Origin: Gammaproteobacteria bacterium RIFCSPHIGHO2_12_FULL_38_11
Lineage (GTDB): Bacteria; Pseudomonadota; Gammaproteobacteria; Coxiellales; Coxiellaceae
DNA length: 14,427 bases
Direction: 5' to 3'
Assembly: GCA_001801515.1 (NCBI GenBank)
Contig: MGXX01000062.1
Location: 20,822-35,248 of the forward strand
Each line of letters starts with the position of its first letter. Position 1 is the stretch's first letter. This document shows positions 8,032 to 14,177 of this stretch, one piece after another. Made by a program: the position numbers and the translations under genes. Below the pieces are notes generated by a model that was not told the origin of the DNA, did no database searches, and saw nothing but the letters and a program-made list of their open reading frames with translations.

Positions 8032-8052
8032 GCTTAATTAGTAGCTTATATT
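8025..8052 (+). promoter_or_regulatory. Promoter-like sequence for the HExxH gene
   Basis: A perfect -35 hexamer TTGACA (8025-8030), a 16-base spacer and TATATT (8047-8052, five of six matches). Transcription would start near 8060 and give a ~215-base leader before the ATG at 8275. The spacer and -10 carry a direct repeat, AGCTTA at 8031-8036 and 8043-8048, a possible tandem activator site. It loosely resembles the CTTAAT-type PmrA elements described for Legionella and Coxiella effector genes, but the match is partial. Confidence 0.45.
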
Positions 8053-8059
8053 TTCTTAA

Positions 8060-8221
8060 CCTAATGTTAAATGTACGCTTCCTGATGGTGAGCACGTTAG
8101 AGATGATGCTGGACACAGTTCTGGAGCAATTACTGACAAATATATTGACGTTGAATTACGTGAACGCCATAATTCTGCTAAACGAAAGCGTATAAAACCA
8201 GAGTTCATCAATGAAAAATAA
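8060..8221 (+). pseudogene. 3'-end gene fragment, probably of a tyrosine recombinase
   Basis: A 53-codon open stretch, entered from an in-frame TAA at 8057-8059 and ending at TAA 8219-8221, with no start codon or ribosome binding site. It contains HVRDDAGHSSGAITDKYIDV, which parallels the end of tyrosine recombinases (typical pattern V-x4-GHSS-x3-T-x2-Y-x2-V), including the GH and catalytic Tyr positions. A basic tail (AKRKRIKPEFINEK) follows. The rest of such a gene, including the catalytic Arg and the HxxR box, is absent upstream, where only promoter-like sequence is found. The same stretch also reads as a 43-codon ORF in another frame and as minus-strand ORFs, so the assignment rests on this one motif. 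Confidence 0.4.
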
Positions 8222-8274
8222 GTTTTAAAATTAACCATAGATATATCTGCATTGCTATTTATGAATAAGGAAAT

Positions 8275-10128
8275 ATGATGCCATCTCAACAAGGATTAGA
8301 AAGTGTGACGCAATGGGTAGCCTTTTCTCAAGGTGGATTTAATATTGCATTTGTGTCAGAAGAAGCATTATCTTCAGAAGTCAGTGGTTTATCAGGTTAT
8401 TCTGGAAAAGTCGTTTTAAAATTACGGTATAAACCAGAAGAACCAACAGAGGAACCAAGTCGAAATTCAAGGTTATTTGAACAATTAAATCCTAGTTTTC
8501 CAGCAAAAACATTGCATATCAATCCAAAAAAATTTCGCTATCGTTTTGCGGAAGGGGTTTCCTTAGAAAACGGAGCACAGGAATTTCTTGAAAAAATTAC
8601 TACATTAAAAGATGCTGACCAACAACTAGATGATGATGATGAAATATTAGTTTGGATATCCCCTTTTTTTACAAAATCTGAAACTAAAATTACAGATGAA
8701 GAATTATCTCAAAAAATAATCCAAATGTATAAGGATAACCGCTTGATGCCAGATGGCTGTGATCCAGACAATTTTAATAAACAAGAAAATCTGATTTGTA
8801 TTGATCCCGGCTTTGCATTGCTTAGACAATCAATGTCTCCCGGGTCCCCAACAAGTCAGAAGGCATGGGAATCTTTAAACAAACCAGAATTGAAAGCACA
8901 ATATAATCATTATTGGGAAATGTGTGGTGAAGACTATCCAAAAGCAGCCAATACGGTCCGAGCATTACTATTGATTGATAGCATGCCTGCTGAACAACAG
9001 CAATCATTACTAACTGCAATTCAGTTAAACGATAACAATGCATTATTAGAAAAATTATCATTACGCTACCAACTATTTGGCACTGATACTAATGATACAA
9101 ATAGTTTTGTAATTCGACTAATGCAGACTCGTGATAGCCAAACGATGATATTTAGCAGTAGTTTATTTGCCTCACAGGCAGTTTCAATGATCACTTTTCC
9201 CAATAAAAATCAAGCAAGACCATTGCTACATAGTTTTATTGATCGCCTTAATGCGATGGAATTAAGAGCAAGACTTCCCTATGCACAGGCATATGATTTA
9301 GGGTCTTTATATAAAAGAGGCTGTGAACATGCGCTAATAAATTTTGATGAAGCAGAAAGATCCATTATTTTACAGTGTTGTAAAAATATTTTAGAAAGAA
9401 TTTCTCAATTAAACATAGCGTTAAATTTTCCAGATGCTTTTTCATTTTTTAGATTTGATGGCATTATTGAATTTGATTCAGCATTTACCTTAGGAAATGC
9501 AATTTTTTTGCCGACTAAAAAATTACTAAATCGTCCATTGATCGATGTTGAAAGAACGATTGCACATGAAATATTTCATGTGCTTTCAAGAAATAATCCA
9601 CAAATCGTAGATTCATGTTATGCAGTTTTAGGGTTTTCACGTACGAGTGAAGCAGATCAGCAGATAATCTCTCGAAAACTGGAAATACTTTCTAAAGATG
9701 GTGCGCTCATGACAAATCCTGATGTTGATTTGCCATTAAATCACAAAATTAGGGTAATGCATGAAGGCAGGCCAACAGATATTATTCCGCTAGTTTATTT
9801 GAAAGCTATTAAATCAGAATATCCATTAACACCTACTCCAAATTCTCTGCCTTTTTGCTTTAGTCTATTAAAATTAGATGATAGCGATGAATTGACTATG
9901 TTATCAGTAATAGATATTGAGGGTTTTTATGAAAATATTGGCAGAAATACTTCATATATATTACACCCAGAAGAAATAACAGCTGATCATTTTAAAATAC
10001 TAATCTCTCCCAAGGGTGAAGAAGAAATACCTAATCCAGAATTAATCCATGCATTGTTGACTCATTTAAAACCACAACAAGCAGATACAACGGCGACAAG
10101 AAGAGAAAGAAATGGGAGTCTAATGTAA
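8275..10128 (+). CDS. Large HExxH putative zinc metallopeptidase with unknown N-terminal half
   Basis: 617 residues, not recognised as a named family. The C-terminal half has a zinc-peptidase signature, ERTIAHEIFHVLSRNNP, with His431, Glu432 and His435. YILHPEEITADHF (561-573) could supply the third, glutamate ligand (Glu566 or 567), as in gluzincin-type predicted peptidases. Intact motifs suggest an active enzyme, but its substrate is unknown. Residues ~20-270 form a separate domain. It contains GKVVLK (44-49), an acidic patch DDDDE (119-123), MPDGCDPDNF (158-167) and CIDPGFAL (175-182). This layout loosely recalls a kinase-like fold (Lys, Asp/Asn loop, D-x-G), though the loop spacing is not canonical. 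There is no signal peptide or membrane helix. GEEEIPNPE lies about 35 residues from the C-terminus, reminiscent of glutamate-rich Dot/Icm signals. A second ATG at 8278 is better spaced from AAGGA (6 bases) and may be the true start. It is divergent from the SidE-PDE-like gene. Confidence 0.75.
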   Translation: MMPSQQGLESVTQWVAFSQGGFNIAFVSEEALSSEVSGLSGYSGKVVLKLRYKPEEPTEEPSRNSRLFEQLNPSFPAKTLHINPKKFRYRFAEGVSLENGAQEFLEKITTLKDADQQLDDDDEILVWISPFFTKSETKITDEELSQKIIQMYKDNRLMPDGCDPDNFNKQENLICIDPGFALLRQSMSPGSPTSQKAWESLNKPELKAQYNHYWEMCGEDYPKAANTVRALLLIDSMPAEQQQSLLTAIQLNDNNALLEKLSLRYQLFGTDTNDTNSFVIRLMQTRDSQTMIFSSSLFASQAVSMITFPNKNQARPLLHSFIDRLNAMELRARLPYAQAYDLGSLYKRGCEHALINFDEAERSIILQCCKNILERISQLNIALNFPDAFSFFRFDGIIEFDSAFTLGNAIFLPTKKLLNRPLIDVERTIAHEIFHVLSRNNPQIVDSCYAVLGFSRTSEADQQIISRKLEILSKDGALMTNPDVDLPLNHKIRVMHEGRPTDIIPLVYLKAIKSEYPLTPTPNSLPFCFSLLKLDDSDELTMLSVIDIEGFYENIGRNTSYILHPEEITADHFKILISPKGEEEIPNPELIHALLTHLKPQQADTTATRRERNGSLM

Positions 10129-10151
10129 TAAAATATAGCTTAAGAGTTTTC

Positions 10152-10189
10152 AAAGCGCCTGATTAATATATGTACTTATTAGGCGCTTT
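10152..10189. terminator. Terminator-like hairpin after the HExxH gene
   Basis: Perfect 9-bp inverted repeat AAAGCGCCT ... AGGCGCTTT with a 20-base interior, 23 bases after the stop codon at 10128. The arms are GC-rich at the centre and bordered by A/T tracts on both sides, consistent with a bidirectional intrinsic terminator. The T tract on the plus side is only three bases, so efficiency is uncertain. Confidence 0.6.
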
Positions 10190-10363
10190 CGTATCACTTT
10201 TGATAGCAGACACAAAAGTGCCTAACCATGAACCGGTCATCAAAATTAACAAAATATTGATTAAAAATTTAAGGCGTTGGCTGTTGGCCTCCGTTAAAAA
10301 ATCTAATAATAAAAATAGATCGCCAATTGCTTCTGGCAATACCGCATTGGATACAGACATTTC

Positions 10364-11770
10364 ATGCAACATAAAATACGACATTTGGTTTTTAGCGGTG
10401 GTGGTGCAAAAGGTGTTGCCTATGCGGGAGCACATGCTGCACTCGAGCAAACTGGCGTATTATCATCTGTAGAAAAAATTTCTGGCGCATCTGCAGGCGC
10501 AATTATTTCTGCTTTTATTGCAGCTGGCATGAATTCTCAAGCATGTTACAGGCTTCTGCAAACAACATCCTACCCCGACTTATTAGGAAAACATTCGGGG
10601 CATTTTATTGGCTACAGATCTCCTGGTGAGACCTTGTTTACAAAGACAGGAGATCCATTAGAAGCTTTTATACGAGCGAATATTATTGCAGCCACAAAGA
10701 AAAATTTACAAAAAATAAACCCTGTAATAAATGCAGATTTAAATCCAATCGTTGAAAAAATTTTTGACAGAAATAATGAGAAACCCAACATTACTTTTCG
10801 TGATTTAAAAATCTGTGCTCAGTATTATCCGCAATATTTTAAAGAATGTGGTGTCACTGCAGTCACTCATCCGGCGGGTGATCTCAAAATATTTAATGCA
10901 AAAAATACACCTGATATTGAGAGTGCACTTGCATGTCGCGCATCAGCTTCACTACCTGTTTTTTTAGCACCTGCCAAAATAGGAAATGATTTATACATGG
11001 ATGGGGGCTTTTATGATAATCTGCCTGACATCTGTTTTGATGCTGTCAATCCACAAGAAACTTTGTTATTTGCATTTGGTGAAGGTCCCGATGCGAGCAA
11101 TCCACTTTTTCAAGCACTTTATGGAAAAAAAGAATCGCAATTTTATAAACCGAGTTTTTTTGAAAGTGTTTGTAGAAATAAGTTAATTCCAAAGCTTGCT
11201 GCTTTAAAAACACCTTATTACAATACGCATCAAAAGGAATTATCTTTTCAAAAAATACGTGATCGCTATCCATTACGAACTGTAGAACTAAGAACAGGTG
11301 AACTACTTACAACAAACTTTGATAGTGCGCAAAAAATTTCACGTCAACTTGCTGCATTTGGTTATTTGGATACGATTAATTACATTATTAATCATGATTT
11401 ATATGATGAAAAATTATTTCAACATAACCTATTTTTTACACAATTGATTGAAAAATTTTTTGATGTTTTTCAAGAAATCAGAAAAAAAATTAATTCGCAC
11501 GAACTACATAACCATTTTCATAAAGAAATGCTTGCATTACAAACAGTTCCACAAAATGACCCTTGCAAAGAAAAAATAGCCAGAGAAATGTTTTACAAAA
11601 TAAAAAAACAGGCTGAAGACCATCCGACGGAGATTATCGGATTTTCATTAGCAAGCGCGGTAGAATGGCACAATGGCTGGTTATCTAGAAATCAACTTGG
11701 TATTGATATTTATGCAAAACACCTTATGCGCGCTCTTGAAGATCTTGAAAGAGATTGCTTTCGTCCATGA
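10364..11770 (+). CDS. Patatin-like phospholipase
   Basis: A 468-residue serine lipid hydrolase of the patatin family. All catalytic elements are intact: the oxyanion glycine loop SGGGAKG (11-17), the nucleophile elbow GASAG with Ser43, and the Asp of the Ser-Asp dyad in MDGG (Asp213). The fold occupies roughly residues 5-225. The C-terminal ~240 residues are lysine- and glutamate-rich, probably helical, and match nothing I recognise. Their position resembles the extra domain of effector phospholipases that direct membrane or host-cofactor binding. There is no N-terminal signal peptide, so it is cytosolic or exported by a specialised system. Similar proteins include the Legionella VpdA-C effectors and Pseudomonas ExoU, but a housekeeping phospholipase cannot be excluded. 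The start has no good Shine-Dalgarno sequence (only GGAT 11 bases upstream). The hairpin at 10152-10189 separates it from the previous gene. Confidence 0.9.
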   Translation: MQHKIRHLVFSGGGAKGVAYAGAHAALEQTGVLSSVEKISGASAGAIISAFIAAGMNSQACYRLLQTTSYPDLLGKHSGHFIGYRSPGETLFTKTGDPLEAFIRANIIAATKKNLQKINPVINADLNPIVEKIFDRNNEKPNITFRDLKICAQYYPQYFKECGVTAVTHPAGDLKIFNAKNTPDIESALACRASASLPVFLAPAKIGNDLYMDGGFYDNLPDICFDAVNPQETLLFAFGEGPDASNPLFQALYGKKESQFYKPSFFESVCRNKLIPKLAALKTPYYNTHQKELSFQKIRDRYPLRTVELRTGELLTTNFDSAQKISRQLAAFGYLDTINYIINHDLYDEKLFQHNLFFTQLIEKFFDVFQEIRKKINSHELHNHFHKEMLALQTVPQNDPCKEKIAREMFYKIKKQAEDHPTEIIGFSLASAVEWHNGWLSRNQLGIDIYAKHLMRALEDLERDCFRP

Positions 11771-11826
11771 AATTGAGATTGCTTTATAAGTCATTTAAAT
11801 GTATGCTTGCGCAAAATATATACAAA

Positions 11827-12296
11827 ATGGATGATTTTTGTAAACCAATGCATATCAATTTGATCGGATCAACACATATTTCAACGTTTGGTTGTAAATA
11901 GTTCGATGACGATGGTTTCTATTCTCAAGCTGAATTTGCATCGAATCTATAATTCGTGCTTTTCCGCAACATACAAAAACCATCATCAGCGCGCTGCTAA
12001 AAAATCCACGCAATATGGATGCATTGATGTATGAGAATCCACGCTGGAATCCAAACTTGGAATTTTTTAAAAAATATTGCTCAAATATTCCTGGTGTTTC
12101 AGACGCAACTACTATGCAAGCGGTGCGGTCTGCCATAAAAGTTGAAATGGTGCAAAAAAATTCTCAAGCTGCTTTTGTAAAATTAATTGTTCTAAATCGA
12201 AGTGGATTTTTTACAACAACTGAAACTGCACATGTGGATATTGGAGTGATGACAACCATCCAGTCATTCATGGCGATGCCGGTGAGTCCGCAGTAG
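11827..12296 (+). pseudogene. Probable degraded gene of unknown family (one stop codon plus one frameshift)
   Basis: Three coding-looking pieces line up. ATG 11827 opens 24 codons (MDDFCKPMHINLIGSTHIST...) ending at an in-frame TAG at 11899. The same frame continues for 16 codons (FDDDGFYSQAEFASNL) to TAA 11950. A second frame, open from 11934 to TAG 12294-12296, continues with ESIIRAFPQHTKTIISALLK and so on. The longest ATG-initiated piece is 12015-12296 (93 codons, from MDALMYENPRWNP), but it has no ribosome binding site and its reading frame is visibly open well upstream of that ATG. I therefore read the whole as a ~155-codon relic. No family is recognised. It follows the phospholipase gene and may have been a neighbouring effector-like gene. 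Alternatively 12015-12296 is a genuine small ORF and the rest chance. Confidence 0.45.
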
Positions 12297-12340
12297 CATC
12301 ACATTCCCAATTATTTAGCATGTACATATCAGCAAAGATT

Positions 12341-12358
12341 TATAAAAATATTTTTATA
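12341..12358. repeat. 18-bp AT-only perfect palindrome
   Basis: TATAAAAATATTTTTATA is a perfect palindrome with no loop, 45 bases after the relic gene, in the ~320-base gene-free stretch 12297-12616. It could act as a weak terminator or a protein-binding site. Its AT composition makes chance occurrence more likely than for the two repeats that follow. Confidence 0.4.
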
Positions 12359-12414
12359 GCGAAACAAAACAGGTGTAAATGGTTATCAATACCCGCGCAA
12401 AAGCAAGAGGGTAA

Positions 12415-12454
12415 GTTGCGCAGTTGCGTTTCTTAGTAAATGCAACTGTGCAAC
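12415..12454. repeat. Long imperfect hairpin (17-bp arms, 6-base loop)
   Basis: GTTGCGCAGTTGCGTTT (12415-12431) and AAATGCAACTGTGCAAC (12438-12454) are inverted repeats around a 6-base loop. Both mismatches are G:T, so as plus-strand RNA the stem would be fully paired with two G-U wobbles, whereas the minus-strand RNA would have two A-C mismatches. This strand bias favours a plus-strand RNA structure (small RNA, attenuator or mobile-repeat unit). No T tract follows directly, and no coding gene is near on the plus strand. Confidence 0.6.
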
Positions 12455-12549
12455 ATCATTGATTCGCAATTTTTATACGAAGCGTTTTGATTAAGACGTC
12501 AGTAGTAATAAGTCACATACGCCCGCGGTACGGCTACGCTGTAATGCGA

Positions 12550-12581
12550 ACGTCATATTTGTTAAAAATCAAATATGACGT
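12550..12581. repeat. Perfect 12-bp inverted repeat, 36 bases beyond the secreted-protein gene
   Basis: ACGTCATATTTG - TTAAAAAT - CAAATATGACGT, an uninterrupted 12-bp stem with an 8-base loop, lies 36 bases beyond the stop codon of the minus-strand gene at 12617. It could end that transcript, but neither strand has a T tract after the stem. The stretch between this and the previous hairpin (12455-12549) holds no gene that I can see. Confidence 0.5.
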
Positions 12582-12616
12582 GCATAAGGCTACTAGATCA
12601 CCCCTTGTCATTTTTT

Positions 12617-13096
12617 CTATTTTCCAACTTCTGGTTGTACTTGACAGTGAGCAGTAAACCCTGGTTCATCATGATTGCCCTTGCCAATCCACATAGTTCC
12701 ATTTTGATTATATCTTGTAAATTGAACGCCGATAGTATATCGAGCACCCGCGTTAGAGATACATCCTGAAAACTTTATTGGCTGAGAGGTTTGTCCAGCA
12801 AATAAAGTATATTGAGGAGATGTCTTGCTTTGTCTACAGATAGTCACGTGGGGATATGATTTTCCACCAGGATACTCTCCCTTATAGTAGGTTAATCCAT
12901 AATATGAATTAAGGCCGTCTCGCATGTTATTAGTGACTGTGCAAGTATAATAGCCTGGCGCGTTAAAGGTAACTGATGAAACAGAAGTCTTGGTAGGGCC
13001 GTTTGGGTTTTCATAGCCAAATTTACCTGTGACTTCTTTAGCAAGGCAATTACTGGATAGTAATATACATGTACCCAGTAAAATGATTTTCTTCAT
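12617..13096 (-). CDS. Small secreted protein of unknown family
   Basis: 159 residues beginning with a clear Sec signal peptide (MKKIILLGTCILLSSNCLA), cleavage probably after Ala19. There is no lipobox, since Asn precedes the Cys. The mature ~140-residue part has four cysteines (52, 87, 112, 151), enough for two disulfides. It is rich in Tyr, Thr, Gly and Asn with alternating hydrophobic patterns (APGYYTCTV, ARYTIGVQFTRY), suggesting an all-beta periplasmic or extracellular protein. No family is recognised and no catalytic motif is visible. An in-frame GTG at 13111 would extend the N-terminus by five residues, but GGAG lies 9 bases before ATG 13096 and the signal peptide starts cleanly there. 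Two short exported-protein fragments lie on the same strand at 13815-14096, so this may be the surviving member of a cluster. Confidence 0.75.
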   Translation of the reverse strand: MKKIILLGTCILLSSNCLAKEVTGKFGYENPNGPTKTSVSSVTFNAPGYYTCTVTNNMRDGLNSYYGLTYYKGEYPGGKSYPHVTICRQSKTSPQYTLFAGQTSQPIKFSGCISNAGARYTIGVQFTRYNQNGTMWIGKGNHDEPGFTAHCQVQPEVGK

Positions 13097-13124
13097 AAAA
13101 ATATACTCCACATTTTATACTTAA

Positions 13125-13143
13125 ATTATATAAAGTGATTATA
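13125..13143 (-). promoter_or_regulatory. Two TATAAT boxes upstream of the secreted-protein gene
   Basis: On the minus strand two exact TATAAT hexamers (13143-13138 and 13130-13125) lie 30-47 bases upstream of the start codon at 13096. Neither has a good -35 at 16-18 bases, so which one is used is uncertain. Confidence 0.3.
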
Positions 13144-13185
13144 CGAAGTGGTATGTTTAAAATATTATCACATTTGCAGGAAGGT

Positions 13186-13242
13186 ATGGCAAGTAAGAGC
13201 GTCACATACAAGTTGGCGATTATCATTCTGTTAATCCTTTAA
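13186..13242 (+). pseudogene. Displaced N-terminus (membrane anchor) of the gene at 13266-13877
   Basis: AGGAAGG (13178-13184) precedes ATG 13186, which opens 18 codons (MASKSVTYKLAIIILLIL) and stops at TAA 13240-13242. The hydrophobic stretch breaks off at the stop, while the -1 frame continues it without pause (LSFACIAALMSARN) into the long ORF. One additional T in the CCTTTAAG tract near 13240 would join the two into an uninterrupted signal anchor of ~22 hydrophobic residues. The ORF at 13266 has no ribosome binding site of its own. Confidence 0.6.
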
Positions 13243-13265
13243 GTTTTGCTTGTATTGCAGCCTTA

Positions 13266-13877
13266 ATGAGCGCTCGAAACACATTTAATTCAAATCATAT
13301 TTACTTTGAAGCAACTCAGTCGCCCGATATTTGCAAACAAGCAACGCGTTGCAGCTCTTGGGAAAACGTTAAGGCATACCATCAAGTAAGAGCAGTATAC
13401 GAAGAATCCATTAATTTACTTGCATTGTCCATGCTTTACGACACGATCAAAAATAACATAAATGAAGACAAAAATAGGGTGTTGTGGTTACAAAAACAAC
13501 TTGATGCTAATAAAAAAAAACAGTCCCCAAGCGAATTATCTGCAAGACAGTCAAACCTTATTGAAAACGTATTATTCCCCACACATAAAAAAATGGGCGG
13601 TACGATGTTATCCGTTATTGAAGGTTATTTTCAGCATGCAAAAAAATTAGTATCTCCTTCATGCGACACCACACCCAATAAAAAATTACACTTTTGCTTG
13701 CAAAAAGAAGCGACAACCGGCCACTTAAGCGCGAAGCGAAATAAATCCCTGCTGGATAAAATAAAAAAAGAACAAAAAAATAAAAAAGGTTCAGCATTTT
13801 TTCTTGCGGGCAATTCACACATAGAGAGCTGTTACCTTGCTAGCAAACACTGGCGAAAGACAAAGTACAGACAATAA
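13266..13877 (+). CDS. Hypothetical protein, apparently frameshifted at its N-terminus and fused at its C-terminus
   Basis: 203 codons, no recognised family. The intact ancestor probably began at ATG 13186, giving ~234 residues with an N-terminal signal anchor and a soluble domain beyond it. The soluble part has Cys at 23 and 29 (DICKQATRC), a helical central region (EESINLLALSMLYDTIKNN, then KNRVLWLQKQLDANKKK), further Cys near SPSCD and HFCLQ, and a very basic segment (SAKRNKSLLDKIKKEQKNKK). The final ~20 residues (LASKHWRKTKYRQ and neighbours) are encoded antisense to a signal peptide on the other strand (13815-13907). The original 3' end was therefore probably lost at a junction near 13830-13850. 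It is likely non-functional as it stands, unless ATG 13266 is used by re-initiation after the 18-codon ORF. Confidence 0.5.
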   Translation: MSARNTFNSNHIYFEATQSPDICKQATRCSSWENVKAYHQVRAVYEESINLLALSMLYDTIKNNINEDKNRVLWLQKQLDANKKKQSPSELSARQSNLIENVLFPTHKKMGGTMLSVIEGYFQHAKKLVSPSCDTTPNKKLHFCLQKEATTGHLSAKRNKSLLDKIKKEQKNKKGSAFFLAGNSHIESCYLASKHWRKTKYRQ

Positions 13878-13907
13878 GCCTACCCCAAGTACAATGTTTT
13901 TGTTCAT
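13815..13907 (-). pseudogene. Truncated exported protein: signal peptide followed by a stop
   Basis: A 30-codon ORF with GGAG 8 bases before ATG 13907. It encodes a textbook signal peptide (MNKNIVLGVGLLSVLCLSPV then FA, cleavage after Ala22) and only eight more residues (SKVTALYV) before TGA. A complete signal peptide with a good ribosome binding site but no mature protein indicates the 5' end of a gene whose body was lost, with the break near 13830-13850. It lies 37 bases downstream of another gene's 3' fragment on the same strand. A functional micropeptide is possible but less likely. Confidence 0.55.
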
Positions 13908-13946
13908 TATGGATTCTCCAAAAGTCTGTGTGTAAATGTAGTTTTA

Positions 13947-14096
13947 TTACGGCGTGACGGGAACAAGGCTACAGCCCGCGTAATTTCCTGTTGCTGTACA
14001 AGTTGCCGATGGACCTTGAAGATTGTAAATATTTCTGATTGAAAAAAGAGAATTTTTTAGGTTTTTCTTATAATTCAGTGGGTTGCAATGTGCAAG
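13947..14096 (-). pseudogene. 3' fragment of an exported-looking protein gene
   Basis: An open minus-strand stretch of 49 codons runs from just after an in-frame TAA (14099-14097) to tandem stops TAA TAA (13949-13944). It has no start codon. It reads CNPLNYKKNLKNSLFSIRN, then IYNLQGPSATCTATGNYAGC, then SLVPVTP. The Cys/Gly/Thr-rich end looks like the C-terminus of a small secreted protein with disulfides. Its 5' part is missing, replaced by the control region of the toxin-antitoxin module, so a second recombination junction probably lies near 14100. Confidence 0.5.
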
Positions 14097-14141
14097 TTAG
14101 CTTGCGTATTGTGTGGACGTTTTCCAAATCATGCGCTATTA

Positions 14142-14164
14142 TTATACGTATAGTATACGTATAA
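14142..14164. promoter_or_regulatory. Operator-like palindrome of the toxin-antitoxin module
   Basis: A perfect 23-base palindrome: TTATACGTATA (14142-14152), a central G, TATACGTATAA (14154-14164), 13 bases before the antitoxin ATG. A promoter TGGACG (14114-14119), 17 bases, TATTAT (14137-14142) would place the transcription start inside it. Type II antitoxins commonly bind such sites and repress their own operon. Confidence 0.75.
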
Positions 14165-14177
14165 GAAGAGGTGACAC

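Noticed and set aside
7844..8116. 90-codon minus-strand ORF overlapping the start of the SidE-PDE-like gene
   Set aside because: It covers the divergent promoter region and the true start of the PDE gene in another frame; its product resembles no family.
8056..8292. 78-codon minus-strand ORF
   Set aside because: It starts inside the HExxH gene and is antisense to the recombinase-like tail, with no family resemblance.
10170..10472. 100-codon plus-strand ORF running into the phospholipase gene
   Set aside because: It begins inside the terminator-like hairpin and overlaps the conserved GGGAKG region in another frame.
11855..12136. 93-codon minus-strand ORF
   Set aside because: It is antisense to the relic gene at 11827-12296. 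The plus-strand peptides look more protein-like, although neither strand is proven.
12415..12581. Integron attC site or CRISPR repeat
   Set aside because: No integron core sites or integrase are visible, and the inverted repeats are unlike one another and not regularly spaced.
13230..13250. Programmed ribosomal frameshift instead of a mutation
   Set aside because: CTT TAA resembles the +1 site of prfB, but the required shift is -1. There is no classical X-XXY-YYZ heptamer and I see no obvious downstream stem.
13615..13822. Minus-strand ORFs of 63-67 codons
   Set aside because: They arise from the A-rich, lysine-coding segment of the plus-strand gene read backwards and have no ribosome binding site.
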